From: Corbicula japonica
Lineage: Eukaryota > Mollusca > Bivalvia > Venerida > Cyrenidae
Length of the DNA stretch: 64,000 nucleotides
Assembly: GCA_038501625.1 (NCBI GenBank)
Contig: JAZAYU010000012.1
Coordinates: 6,758,001-6,822,000 of the forward strand
Direction: 5' to 3'
Shown: in pieces, positions 11,953 through 23,257 of the stretch
How the letters are laid out: each line of letters opens with the position of its first letter
How positions within the stretch are numbered: the stretch's first letter is position 1
Made by a program: the position numbers and the translations under genes
Notes under the pieces: generated by a model
What the model saw: only the letters and a program-made list of their open reading frames with translations
Database searches by the model: none
What the model was told of the DNA's origin: nothing

Positions 11953-12119
11953 GGCACAAAATCATAAAGATAAAACCGGAGACCAGTCTCAAATCTCAAG
12001 CATCTGATTAGTTGAAATGGTTGGGTTCATTTAAGTACCAGTCGCCATGTATTTTAAGCCAATCAGATGCTTAAAATTTAAGACTAGTATCCAGATTTAG
12101 TTTTATATCCTGGGCCCAT
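11953..12119. repeat. Family B fold-back MITE, diverged centre
   Basis: The ends AAATCATAAAGATAAAAC and AGTTTTATATCCTGGGCCC bracket two CCAAT-type halves separated by extra sequence. Confidence 0.8.
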
Positions 12120-12424
12120 GTCACAATGGGGTTTATAGCCTATGAGACCGGTGTAGACTCAGAGACTTAGATCATTCTTAGGGGCGGATCCAGAGGGGGG
12201 GGGGGGAGAGAAAGTTTTGAATTATAATTTAACGACCCTTAGAGTGTCTCAAACCAACCCCCATTTCTTGATATTATGGATCCGACACTGAACCTGCTTG
12301 TCCGACAGTCTGATCGGGGTCTACACTAATCGTCATATTCAGTCTGCGAGTCATTGTTTATGCATCTAAAACAGTTTATATCATGTAAGAGCCTTGTAAG
12401 TCCGGAATTCGATTACAGTAGGTA

Positions 12425-12540
12425 AAGATCATAAACTGGAGATTGGAGACTAGTATGAAATCTCAAGCATCTGATTAGCTGAAATGGCGACCATTTCAAC
12501 CAATCAGATGCTTGAGACTGGTCTCCAAACTCAGGGCCCA
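12425..12540. repeat. Family B MITE, shortened
   Basis: Contains both arms around GCTGAAATGGCGACC. The right arm lacks part of the GAGATTTGAGAC segment. It abuts the next copy at GGGCCCAAG. Confidence 0.8.
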
Positions 12541-12680
12541 AGATCATAAAACTAAGTTTTGAGATCAGTCTCAAATCTCAAGGATCTGATTGGCTGAAAT
12601 GGCGACTTGTCGCCATTTCAGCCAATCAGATGCTTGAGATTTGAGACTGATCTCCAGATTTAGTTTTATGATCTTGGGCA
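12534..12680. repeat. Family B fold-back MITE, near perfect
   Basis: Almost perfect palindrome bounded by GGGCCCAAGATCATAAAAC and GTTTTATGATCTTGGGC, with ATGGCGACTTGTCGCCAT at the centre. Confidence 0.9.
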
Positions 12681-13085
12681 CTGGTTTATGATCTTGGGCA
12701 CAGGATCTACAACTTACCGCTGTCATATATTCTTGTCGTAATTCTATGAAAAACACGATTTTTGCAACCCTGTGAGTAGTAATTGTAAGCCAATAGTTCA
12801 TGAATCATGTTCTAGGTAATATTTCCTGTGTTTAACATGGTTTACCTTCTCCAGTAGACAAGGACAAAGGGAGAAAGCAGTGATTCATTGTTTCTATGCA
12901 TTTATTCTGGATTCTTTTCACACTACTAGATACATTGGATATGGCTATTAACCATGGAACACTGTTCACTTATTGATTCATTATGTTATTATTGACAAAG
13001 AAGTTAACAGTGTCGATTCTCGATCAGACAGCACAGATCTACACTTTTTGCATAATATAACTCATATTATTTAATGTATATACCT

Positions 13086-13281
13086 TATTCCATATGTTAT
13101 GTCTGTTAACAATGAGCAAACAGAGTAGATCCAGATCTGCCAGCACATCTGTGCCTTCTGATCAGGATCAACACACTATTCATTTTTTTATTCTTTCAGT
13201 TATGTCTGACCAAGAAGTGAACAGTGTAGATTTTGATCAGACAGCTTGGATGTGCCAGATGATCTGTTCGCATATGCAATA
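13086..13281 (+). repeat. Family A MITE, diverged
   Basis: Both GATC modules and the spacer TCTGACCAAGAAGTGAACAG remain. The terminal CCCTTT/AAAGGG ends are lost. Confidence 0.75.
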
Positions 13282-13330
13282 AGAAGAAAATAATATATAA
13301 AGTAAAAGTATATGTCAAAGTATGTGAAAA

Positions 13331-13530
13331 ACGCTAGTGCCCAAGGTTATAAAACTGAGCATGGAAACCAGTCTCAAATCTCAAGCATCTGATTGGCTGA
13401 AATGGCGACCAGTCAGTCTCAAATCTCAAGCATCTGATTGGCTGAAATGGCGACCAGTCGCCATTTCAGCCAATCAGATGCTTGAGATTTGAGACTGGTT
13501 TCCATGCTCAGTTTTATAACCTTCAGCCTA
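13331..13530. repeat. Family B MITE (subtype B2) with duplicated left arm
   Basis: B2 copies start GCCCAAGGTTATAAAACTGA. Here the block AGTCTCAAATCTCAAGCATC through GGCGACCAGTC occurs twice before the palindrome centre. Confidence 0.9.
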
Positions 13531-13972
13531 GATAAATGGTGATTTGTCATGTTTTCTCCTACAACTAAATAATGAATTGCCAAACATAATGATGGGAGAT
13601 TTTATGATAAAGAACAGCAAAGTATGTACCATTCATTACAAAACTACTAACTATCAGACAGTAAAACACCTTTTCAACATCATTCAACAAGGCACATAAA
13701 AGTTAAATGAGGCAGAACACTACCAACATAAAGAAATAATTTAGCATGTTGATAGACATTGGCAGGCTTCATCCTTTATGTTTAACCAGTGCATTTTCTG
13801 TTCAAGCTTTTATAAATCTTTAACTGGTGAAATTTTCTGTTCAAACTTTATTAATTTTTAAATTTTATTTAGGGACAGAATAAGCTATGACTAGCTATAA
13901 ATTACATGCATACATGTTGAAAGTGGCTTTATCATTACAACAAGAATGAACACTTATTATTTTTACCTTTGT
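13531..13972. other. Intergenic, nothing recognised
   Basis: AT-rich sequence without a supported exon or repeat. Confidence 0.4.
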
Positions 13973-14214
13973 TTAACCCTTTCCTTCATAGACATGCCTT
14001 TATGGCATGGGCAAACAGTGTAGATCCAGATCAGCCGGCCCATCAGTGCTGTCTAACCAGGATCTGCACTGTTAGCTTTATGATTTATTAGGTTATTTAA
14101 GACCAAAATGCGACCAGTGCAGATCCTCATCAGACAGCACGGATGTGCCAGTTTATCTGGATCTACGCTGATCCCACAAGCGTAAAAATGCGTACTTATG
14201 GACGAAAGGATTAA
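13973..14214 (+). repeat. Family A MITE
   Basis: Runs TTAA to TTAA with ends CCCTTTCCTTCATAG and GGACGAAAGGA. Both hairpin modules are intact. Confidence 0.9.
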
Positions 14215-14284
14215 ATAATATAGTTCTAAGACATTTTTTCATTATATCCTCCACGCTATCTTTGTGCTCGTTGGACAAGACATT

Positions 14285-14475
14285 TTGATAATAGGGACAA
14301 CTAGTTTAGATACAGATCTGATCTTGATCTATTCTGATCACTTTTGGTCAGAAATAATCTAATGAATCAAAAAGCGACCTGTTTATTTCCAAATCAGATG
14401 GCATATGTGTAGCCAGCTGATCTGGATCTACACTGGTTGCCCATGCGATAAAAGCCATATCCCATTAAAGGTAAA
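14285..14475 (-). repeat. Family A MITE, left module deleted in part
   Basis: Inverted orientation (TTTTGGTCAGAAATAATC). One module is shortened to GATCTGATCTTGATC. Confidence 0.7.
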
Positions 14476-14530
14476 GGGCTTTTACAAGATATTTACCAGA
14501 GAAATATAAAGAATCGGTATTTTCAACATC

Positions 14531-14771
14531 AACCTTTTATTCCATATATATGGATTTTATCACAAGTGCGACAAGTGTAGAACCAGATCAGCCATCACAT
14601 CTGAGCCATTTCATCAGGATCTGCACTGATCGCCTTTTGTTCAGAAATAAAATAATAAATCAAATGATGAACAGTTCTGATCTAGATCAGAAGGCATGGA
14701 TGTGCTGGCTGATCTTGATCTACACTGTTGGCCCACGCCATAAAAGCATATAAATTGAGAAAAAGGGTTAA
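14531..14771 (-). repeat. Family A MITE
   Basis: Inverted copy ending GAGAAAAAGGGTTAA. Both modules are present with scattered mismatches. Confidence 0.8.
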
Positions 14772-15152
14772 ATTGTAATTGCACTTGAACATACGACTTG
14801 ATTTTTATTTAATTATTCATTTAAAACTAGAAGACCCTTAGGGGAATTTATTTAAATAAACCAAAGGTATTGATAAAATCACCATGACACATCTTGTTAA
14901 TGAATACACCATTTCTTCATTGATAAATTACTAAATTGGTAATTACAAGCAAACATTAATGCTTGGTGCAGAAAAACTGATCATTAAAGAGGCTTTGCCA
15001 ACTTGTTGACTTTTCTTTACAGGAAGTTATTCATATCATCACTAATTTTAGCACACTTCTGGCTCCATTAATCCTCAACTTGGTAGGATACGGCTTACAT
15101 CTGTTGGCTTATCAGTTTAGATCTGATAAATCAGGATCTACAATGTTCATTT

Positions 15153-15505
15153 TGACCCTTTCCTCTATATATCTGCCTCTATGGCATTGGCAAACAGTGT
15201 AGATCAAGATCAGCCGGCACATCTGTGAAGTCTGATCAGGATCTTAACAGTTTGCTTTTGGATTCATTAGATTATTTCTGACCAAGATGTGACCAGGGCA
15301 GATCCAGATCAGATGGCATGGATGTGCCAGCTGATATGGATCTACACTGGTCGCACATGCATTTAATGCGTATATATGGAGAAAATGGTTAAGATTCATT
15401 AGGTGATTTCTGACAAGGAAGCAAACAGTGTAGATCCTGATCAGACTGCATGGGACCTACACTGGTTGCCCATGGGATAAAAGCCATATGGCAGTAAAGG
15501 AGTAA
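15153..15505 (+). repeat. Family A MITE plus partial second unit
   Basis: A full unit (15,153-15,392) is followed directly by a second right half, from GATTCATTAGGTGATTTCTG to GCAGTAAAGGAG. This looks like a local duplication. Confidence 0.8.
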
Positions 15506-15518
15506 CTAATATTACATA

Positions 15519-15699
15519 CCGTCATTGTACGAATATAAGCCGCATTCATGTAAAAGCCGCACCCTTCTAAACCTGATGGAACAGATGAAAATGGCTTAAT
15601 GCAATGTATAAGCAGCCCAACCTGTGTATTAGCCGCACCCCCAACTTTTTACTGCCAAAGTCTGGAAAAAAAGTGCGGCTTATATTCAGACAATGATGG
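15519..15699. mobile_element. TA-flanked 181-bp MITE (AAGCCGCA type)
   Basis: The ends CCGTCATTGTACGAATATAA and TTATATTCAGACAATGATGG are inverted and flanked by TA on both sides. Target and size suit a Tc1/mariner-type non-autonomous element. Confidence 0.75.
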
Positions 15700-15701
15700 T
15701 A

Positions 15702-16888
15702 CTATCATGGTTTTGGTGTAACAGTTCAGTTGATAACAAATTACACATGTTATTGAATTCATACAAAGTTGAAAGATAAAACAGTTTCTTCACATCATTA
15801 ACTTTGTTTAACGAGTCGGGAACAGTTAATGCATGTAAAATGAACAAGTTCAAAAGAAACATTGAGAAAAAAGCATCTCATTCAGTGAAAAGATAACCAA
15901 TTTCAAGGGTTTCAAAAAGAAACATGCAAAAGATTTACATTGGCTATAAAATTAACACAGGAAAAAATAACCAAGAGACTGTATGTAACAAAAGAAGAAA
16001 CAAACATTCTAATAGTTTGATAATTCTAATTTAGAATTATTTATTACTAGTACCTACATTTTAGAGAATTTTACATAATTGTCTCTTTTGATGAAGATAG
16101 CTACATCCTGAATTCAGGAATGAATTTATAAAACATTATGGTAATATTCATGGATTGGTTTATTTGAATGAAATTATTTCCGTTTCGAATAATACGAACT
16201 TGACGGTAATTTTCAGTGTGGAGGGAAAAGGTGCATCTCGTGCGATTAGGCTATTTAAGTGTTGGTTTTATCTGTGTACACCATTCGAGGCGTTTCTATT
16301 CAGCGGTAAACATGTCGGCACCCACCCACCCGCCCTATAGGTTGTACATATTTTTTGGATGGCTGTTGATGTTTAACAGAACTTTCAGAGAATAAATCGA
16401 AAATGGGTGTAAACATAGTGTTTATTTTTGTTTCAGGTGTTTCGAGTTTGGCGTTTTCTCTTAGTCATAAACAATATATTTATTTATCATGTAAGAAATA
16501 TGGATATTTTAAGGCCATTCACTAGTTTCAGGTTAGAAATGATGAAGCTTTATCCAGATGTGTTGAAAGTTTCCGTTCGTCTGCTGGACAGCTAAATAGC
16601 CAGAGCTACTGATGTCAGCTTTTCATTCGGACGGTTCGCACAGTACAGGCCCACTGATTCTACCTCTGTTTGGACAGTTTTTGAGCAACTTGCACTTGGA
16701 CTATACAGACATTTGAAAAATTTAATGTATATTACCGCTGAATACAACGACCTAATCCTAGTTTTTGTTTGTGGTTTTTTTCGTATTAAGAGATAAGGAA
16801 ATAATTGATTTACTCGCGTTAAAGTGAGTAAGTCTAATTAGTGTTCATTTGTCTGTATTAAATTAAATAGTAGTTCCAATTTTGGGCT
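15702..16888. other. Intergenic, no gene recognised
   Basis: Includes an open frame at 16,155-16,340 with no recognisable domain, and T-rich flanks. I cannot support a gene. Confidence 0.35.
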
Positions 16889-17127
16889 CTTAACCCTTTA
16901 CTTCACGGATAAGCCTTTTATTACATGGACAAACAGTGTAGATCTGGATCAACCAGCACATCTGTGCCAGCAGATCTGGGTCTACACTGTTTTTTGGTCA
17001 GAAAAAATCCAATGAATTTAAAAGTGAACAGGATAGAAACTGATCAGATGGCCAGATGTGCCAGCTGATCGGGATCTACACCTTTTACCCATGACACAAA
17101 AATTGTATCCATGGATTAGCAGGTTAA
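16889..17127 (-). repeat. Family A MITE, shortened left module
   Basis: TTAA-bounded copy. The first hairpin is reduced to CAGCACATCTGTGCCAGCAG and the second is intact. Confidence 0.8.
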
Positions 17128-17570
17128 TATGAACATGTCTCTTGTTTAATGCTGAACCTACATTCATATTACAAGAGGATTTTGATCAATATTGTGCGAC
17201 TGTGTGAGTTTATTTTAAAATTACAGTACAAAACAACAAATCACATAAAAAAGTACCACTCGGAAATCAACCATTTCTTTTAAGTGCACATTGACCTTGT
17301 GCGTATATATTGAAAGAATAAAAGTATATTACTTACTTTAAAGAACCCCCCAAAAAGACCATTTTGTTCATAAATTGTGAAATTTTATGCAAATTAATAA
17401 TTAATAATGTATTTACAGTAAATACAACTAAGACACAATTGACCAGACACTTACTACAAATTTCGATTTCAGTTATATTTTTGCTTGCAACCAAAACATC
17501 AAACACGATGCGCGGCGACCAATAATTGTGTTGAGAAGTAGCGCTGGAAAGTATAATTGACATAACGTTC

Positions 17571-17960
17571 CAATCTCACTAAGTCAGATATAACAAACTG
17601 TTAGATCTGATGACGGCCCTCAGACACCGTACATAAGCTATAGCGGTTTTCCCCGATACTATTTTTAGAAATTGTCAACACAGGAAGCATGATCTATAAC
17701 GTTCGCAAAATGATCTGAAGATGTCATTAAATTACAATTAATGCAATACTACATAAACACATATATCTTCAGTTAAATACGTCTTAAGCAGGCTGTAAAC
17801 ACTTTCCATGGTTTAAAATACTAAGTTTACTTTCACTTTTGCGATTTTGTAGGCGACAATCTGATTGGTTCAATGGGTTAGTAATAAAAGCATGTTTAAG
17901 TTACTCGTCGTCAGATCCTGATAGCGTAGCGGTTTTCAGGAGATGATTTTAATCAGATTG
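17571..17960 (+). mobile_element. Mutator-like 390-bp MITE, copy 1
   Basis: Begins CAATCTCACTAAGTCAG and ends TTTTAATCAGATTG. A perfect 10-base direct repeat CATAACGTTC lies at 17,561-17,570 and 17,961-17,970. A closely similar copy at 35,878 has its own different 9-base duplication. Duplications of 9-11 bases are typical of Mutator-like elements; no transposase is present. Confidence 0.8.
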
Positions 17961-18139
17961 CATAACGTTCTTCATTGTTAATCACGCCTTCAGGTTGCTT
18001 TACTTTAAGCCACACCTTTTGTTATTGTTTCAACATCCGCAAGGGGAATTAACAAACAGCGACATATATTTGATTGAAAGCAAAACCTTATATGGAAGTA
18101 AAATACAGCATATTTTGATTGGAGAGGCGATTCTAACAG

Positions 18140-18240
18140 TGGTCGCATGACAAAAATGTGGCCGGCGTAGAGTTTGCTGTTTAGTCAAAAATAACCTAAT
18201 AAATTCAAAAAGTGAAAAGTGTAGATTCAGATCATTTTAA
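18140..18240. repeat. Family A fragment
   Basis: Only the spacer region (AGTCAAAAATAACCTAATAAAT) and a short piece of one module (GTGTAGATTCAGATCA) remain. Confidence 0.55.
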
Positions 18241-18699
18241 CAACATCACCACATTTCTGTTGCGTACAATTATAAAGTTTTCGTTGAGGAAGAAACATGT
18301 ATTATCTGAAACGTTGGAATAAAATACAAGGTTTGAACGACGACTGGAGAGTACTGGAAACGCTGTTTGATAGACATGTATTCAAGTTTGTTATTGCGAT
18401 AAATCACCGGAAGCTATTCATTATTTCATAAGTAAATGATTGTTATTATATTAAAATGTGTGATATAATTGTACAAAATTGTGCCCAAATAACTTATTAA
18501 CAGCAAGACATCATATTACGGAACAGCAGACTACAGTAATCACACATGGTATAAAATCCGTATCCATGGAGTAAATTGTTGTCTTATTTTGAGCTCAATG
18601 TGTCATTAGAAGTCATCCAACATTTGTAACCAATCAGAAGCTATGAAAATTTGAATTCCTAGCAATTTATTTGAGTAGAACTCCTTTCTATTTTCTATT

Positions 18700-18942
18700 C
18701 AACCCTTTCCTCCATAGCCACACCTTTTTTGCGCGGGCGAACAGTGTAGATCCAGATCAGCCGGCAAAGTCCTGCCATCTGATCAGGATCTGCACTGTTG
18801 GCTTTTTGATTCGTTAGGTTACTTCTGACCAAAATGCGACCAGTGCAGATCCTGATCAGACGCCACTGATGTGCCGGCTGATTTGGATCTACACTGGTTG
18901 CACATGCGTAAAATGCGAATATATGTAGGAAATGGTAAACAA
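18700..18942 (+). repeat. Family A MITE
   Basis: CCCTTTCCTCCATAG at the left, ATGTAGGAAATGG at the right, both modules intact. Confidence 0.85.
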
Positions 18943-18944
18943 TG

Positions 18945-19511
18945 AACAAAACAGATCATTGTTTTTTCAACTGCGCATGCACATGGCTGCAAATGTAGGA
19001 CAACTTCTAAGTCGGATAGAGACTATTACGATGTTTCAAGCTATCGAAAATAAATGCCTGATCTCGCTGCACTTGTTTTGGCTTCTATTTTCTATAGAAA
19101 CATTTTAGGAGACTCTATCCTATCCACAGTATTTCGAACCCATCTTCTTAATACATGTAACACTTCTGATATCTGTAGGCTGAAACGCCAATTTGTACTT
19201 TTCTCGAGAATGTCAGTCAACAAGATCATTAAAGTAAAAATCCTGATAATTTTGTCAACAATTCTTAAAATGTCTCAAATTAGTTTTAGAAACATGAGTT
19301 TTACAGCGTCTCCAAGAAAACACCATATAGACATGGAGATCTACATGTTTAATTAAATATTGATCGAAAACAGAGCTCATCTGTTGAGACTGGCAGGTTG
19401 GCACCGTAAATATACTAAATATGCTACAGATCAAACAAAATAACTGGAAGGAACTACCAGTTTTTGTGTATATATATAGACTTTAATGCCAGTAAATTTA
19501 AAAGCGGTTAG
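18945..19511. other. Intergenic with short duplicated flank
   Basis: The stretch near 19,415-19,505 (GCTACAGATCAAACAAAAT through TAATGCCAGTAAATTTAAAA) is repeated at 19,720-19,800, bracketing the next family A copy. A 100-codon open frame at 19,054 has no recognised domain. Confidence 0.5.
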
Positions 19512-19705
19512 ATTTCCTTTCCTCCATAGACACTCCTTTATTGCGTGGGCAAACAGTGTAGATCCTGATCAGCCAGCACATCCGTGCCATCTGATCAGGG
19601 TCTGCACTGTTCTCTTTTTGATTTGTGAGGTTATTTCTAACCAAAATGCAACCAGTGCAGATCCTGATCAGACAGCATGAATGCGTAAATATGGAGGAAA
19701 GGGTA
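19512..19705 (+). repeat. Family A MITE with flanking 90-bp duplication
   Basis: CTTTCCTCCATAGAC to GGAGGAAAGGG. The second module is truncated after GATCAGACAGCATGAATGCG. Confidence 0.85.
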
Positions 19706-19869
19706 GATATATTAAATTTGCTACAGATCAAACAAAATAACTGGAAGGAACTACCAGTTTTTGTGTGTATATATAGATTTTAATGCCAGTAAATTTAAAA
19801 GCAATTAGATTAAGAATAATTGGTTGAGTTGAGAATCAATACAGGAAGAGATTGGAATCCAGAAAACAT

Positions 19870-20020
19870 CAGGGCCCAAGATCATAAAACTAAACCTGGA
19901 GATCAGTCTCAAATCTCAAGGATCTGATTGGCTGAAATGGCGACCAGTCGCCATTTCAGCCAATCAGATCCTTGAGATTTGAGACTGATCTCAAAACTTA
20001 GTTTTATGATCTTGGGCCCA
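19870..20020. repeat. Family B fold-back MITE, near perfect
   Basis: GGGCCCAAGATCATAAAAC to GTTTTATGATCTTGGGCCC with centre GGCGACCAGTCGCC. Arms match almost base for base. Confidence 0.92.
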
Positions 20021-20024
20021 GTTG

Positions 20025-20165
20025 TTAACTCTTTAGTCCACAGATAAACCTTCGGCTTTTACATTCAATTGGTTATATCTGACCAAAACAGACCACTGTA
20101 GATCCAGATCAGATGACATATATCTGCCAGCTGATCTGGATCTACACTGGTCGACATGCGATTAA
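20025..20165 (+). repeat. Family A MITE, one module deleted
   Basis: TTAACTCTTTAGTCC end, spacer, then only the second hairpin. It ends at the TTAA used by the next copy. Confidence 0.75.
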
Positions 20166-20404
20166 CCCTTTCCTGTATAGATACACCTTTATTGCTAGGG
20201 CGAACAGTCTAGATCCAGATCAGCCGGCACATCCGTGCCGTCTGATCTGGATCTAAACTGTTCGCTTTTTTTATTCATTAGTTTATTTCTGACCAAAATG
20301 TGACCAGTGCAGATCCTGATCAGACGGCACGGATGTCCCGGCTGATCTGGATCTACACTGGTCGCGCATGCGTAAAAATGCGTATATATCAAGGAAAGGG
20401 TTAA
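20162..20404 (+). repeat. Family A MITE, full length
   Basis: TTAA-CCCTTTCCTGTATAG to CAAGGAAAGGG-TTAA. Both hairpins are well preserved. Confidence 0.92.
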
Positions 20405-21016
20405 ACCTTTATATATGGAGTTAAAGGTTAACATGTCTTGTTTGTAATGTCATTTGTGGGACATGCACAAAAATTTGTCCCAATGAAATTATTATGTTAC
20501 CTGAAAGTAAATAGTGAAAATAAAAGGGTTTCATTTTTCAGTGACAAGAAATAGTACTCAAGTTAAAGTACAAGTCTTCTAATCATCTCAGAGTAAAGTT
20601 CAAGGATATTTATTTGATTATCTTCGCTAACTGATTAGATCGAAAAACTTGTATCATTCAGTAACTTATACCACTTTATGATAATGACTTCATCGACTAG
20701 TCATTTATCAATTTCTTACTTAATTTTTAAACATGTTGGAATGAGTAACTCAATGATGTGATAAAAAATATACAATTTACATTGTGAAGGTCATTTTTTG
20801 ACAAAGTTGTGGCACTTTAAACCATATTTTACTTTTATTGAAGCATTCATACTTTTTCCCTTCAGAGCTTGGGGGATGGATGTATTGAAGATTGGGGAGG
20901 AGGTGGAAATGAGAATTTTTGTGATGAGATAAAAAATATTTCATTAATATACATCATCACTAGGTAGCAGCACTGACCTCACTTATATTCAACTTTAAAG
21001 CCTTCATATTTAATCC
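20405..21016. other. Intergenic, nothing recognised
   Basis: AT-rich, no exon or family member seen. Confidence 0.4.
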
Positions 21017-21266
21017 TTAATCCGGTACATATAATATGACTTAAATGGCAATGGCGAAAAGTGTAGATCCAGATCAGCCAGTTCATCCATGCCATCTAAT
21101 CGGTGTGTAGACTGTTTTACAAGCTATTAGATTCAACAAGTTATTTCTGACCAAAAAGCCGTAAGTGCAGATCCAGATCAAATGGCACTGTTGTGCCAAC
21201 TGATCAGGATCTACACTGGCTGCACACCTGATAAAACCCTTATATGTATATGAAGTAAAGGGTTAA
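21017..21266 (+). repeat. Family A MITE, diverged
   Basis: TTAATCCGGTACAT left end and GAAGTAAAGGGTTAA right end. Modules carry many substitutions. Confidence 0.8.
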
Positions 21267-21369
21267 ACAAGACAAGGTCTGGCAAAGTGGCATTAATTTC
21301 ATTAACAACATATCGGAACAGAACTATTACATTTTAAGTTATTTGCTGCATCTAGCAATTATTTATTTA

Positions 21370-21610
21370 TTAACCCTTTCCTGTATAGATACACCTTTAT
21401 TGCTAGGGCGAACAGTTTAGATCCAGATCAGCCGGCACATCCGTGCCGTCTGATCAGGATCTAAACTGTTCGCTTTTTTATTCATTAGGTTATTTCTGAC
21501 CAAAATGCGACCAGTGCAGATCCTGATCAGACGGCACGGATGTGCTGGCTGATCTGGATCTACACTGGTCGCATATGCGTAAAAATGCGTATATATCAAG
21601 GAAAGGGTCA
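21370..21610 (+). repeat. Family A MITE, full length
   Basis: Close to consensus. Each module is a clean hairpin (GCGAACAGTTTAGATCC ... GGATCTAAACTGTTCGC and TGCGACCAGTGCAGATCC ... GGATCTACACTGGTCGCA). Confidence 0.93.
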
Positions 21611-21670
21611 AGACAAATATTTGCAGTACCATGAACTATGACAAAAGCAGCAGGGTATATTTTCCGTTTA

Positions 21671-22090
21671 TTAACCTTTTACTCCAAGAGAAAAGACTGT
21701 TATCTATGGGTGAACAGTGTAGATCCAGATCAACTGCCAGATCCAAGCCATCTGATCTCAACCTACACTGGTCACACACAAGATAAAACCCATAAAATAT
21801 AAAATTATTATATACTCAACAAAAATGGAAACCTGACACTTTATATTTGGTGTATTTTCCTGGAATCAGATTTAAAGCTAATTGAATTGTGGTATGTAAT
21901 AAAAATTGTGCATGTTTTGAACTTAATTATGCATTTTGATATTTTTGGTGCATGAAACAAGTGATTAAGCGGTTATTTTCTTTTGGATGGTGCAAAAATA
22001 TATAGATTTTGAATATGCACCTCATACTTATTCAAAGTTACAGTGTCAGGTTTCTTTTTTTGTTGAGTATATTATGGAGTGAAGGTTTAA
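21671..22090. repeat. Family A deletion copy split by a TA element
   Basis: TTAACCTTTTACTCC at the left and TATGGAGTGAAGGTTTAA at the right belong to one short A copy interrupted at 21,815-22,067. Confidence 0.75.
21815..22067. mobile_element. TA-flanked 253-bp MITE (CTCAACAAAAA ends)
   Basis: Ends CTCAACAAAAATGGAAACC and GGTTTCTTTTTTTGTTGAG are inverted repeats extending through CTGACACT/AGTGTCAG, with TA on both sides. Tc1/mariner-type target; no transposase. Confidence 0.85.
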
Positions 22091-22132
22091 AGTAGCAGGT
22101 GAGTTAAGGTTTCACTAACATTGCAAATGGCG

Positions 22133-22379
22133 AAAACTGGCTAAAATTACAAAATCGAGTTTTGGGGAAAACACCCATTTATCTAAGGAGTTCTCATGCA
22201 AAGGGTTTTTCTTTTGTTTTAGTATGTGCTTGGTAATTAAAACATGAATTGGACTAAACTGAGCTTGCAAACATTAGTACATCCTAAGATAAATACATTT
22301 CTTCACTAAAATCTAGATGGCAATGAGAATTTTTCCCAAAACTCATTTTTGACATTTTAGCCAGTTTTTGTTGAGATGA
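22133..22379. mobile_element. Inverted-repeat MITE (AAAACTGGCTAAAAT ends)
   Basis: AAAACTGGCTAAAATTACAA at the left is mirrored by GACATTTTAGCCAGTTTTT at the right, with GAGTTTTGGG/CCCAAAACTC inside. The target duplication is unclear. Confidence 0.65.
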
Positions 22380-22900
22380 AGAAAAATTAAAAATTATGTG
22401 AATCTTACGAGTGCTCTAGGGCATTATATATTTAGACTTCCTTATTAAAATATTGAATCAATGAATGAATCAAACAAAGTCACTTTTTATGGTTACAAAG
22501 TTTAATTTAAAAACCGATGTTTTCCTAAAGGTTAACTGATCCTTAACTACTGTTCAAATAGTTGATAATGTATACAGAATGAAAACTTGACAAAAAACAT
22601 GGAAAACTCCTATTACATTTATGATTCCAATGAATGCAAATATCTAGAGGAATTTGATCACCAGTATGTATATCTTGGAAGTTGTTGGTTCAGTATATAT
22701 CTCTTTCAAAAAGAAAAAATATTACGTGGTTGTGGAAAATCAAGCGTTGGATTTTGTTCTTTCTTTAATTAAAAGGGAGGTAATTTACAAAAACAGATAT
22801 TTAAGTAACTTTATCTTATTTCTTTGCATCAGTTGGCTTTAAAGATTGTGTTTTTCCTCCGGTACACGCCATAAACTTCTATTTGACAGTCAAATATAAC
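22380..22900. other. Intergenic, nothing recognised
   Basis: Two overlapping 61-62 codon frames near 22,590-22,840 show no domain. Confidence 0.35.
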
Positions 22901-22901
22901 C

Positions 22902-22976
22902 ATTTCCTCCAAAGATACACCTTTATTGCATCGGGGAACAGTTTAGATCCAGATAGCCGGCACAAAGGTTTTGTGA
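22902..22976 (+). repeat. Family A 5' fragment
   Basis: CATTTCCTCCAAAGATACAC through GATAGCCGGCACA, then unrelated sequence. Confidence 0.7.
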
Positions 22977-23186
22977 GACAAGAAAACATTTCTATAGCAA
23001 TTCTCATCAATTATTTTATCCATGACTACAATTGACACACCCTTGAAAAATCCAGTGCATAAAGCCTCATAAATGCCTTATGAACCCATTATCTGAAGCC
23101 ATGACTGACTGTAATTTTCATTAACAAGTTCATATTTTTTCAAGTTCTCACCATTTCTATTTAAACATGCTGTGACCTCTTAGAAC

Positions 23187-23226
23187 TAGATGTTTTTTGT
23201 GAAAAACGCATGTCTCCCCCCTGCGC

Positions 23227-23257
<31 letters not shown>

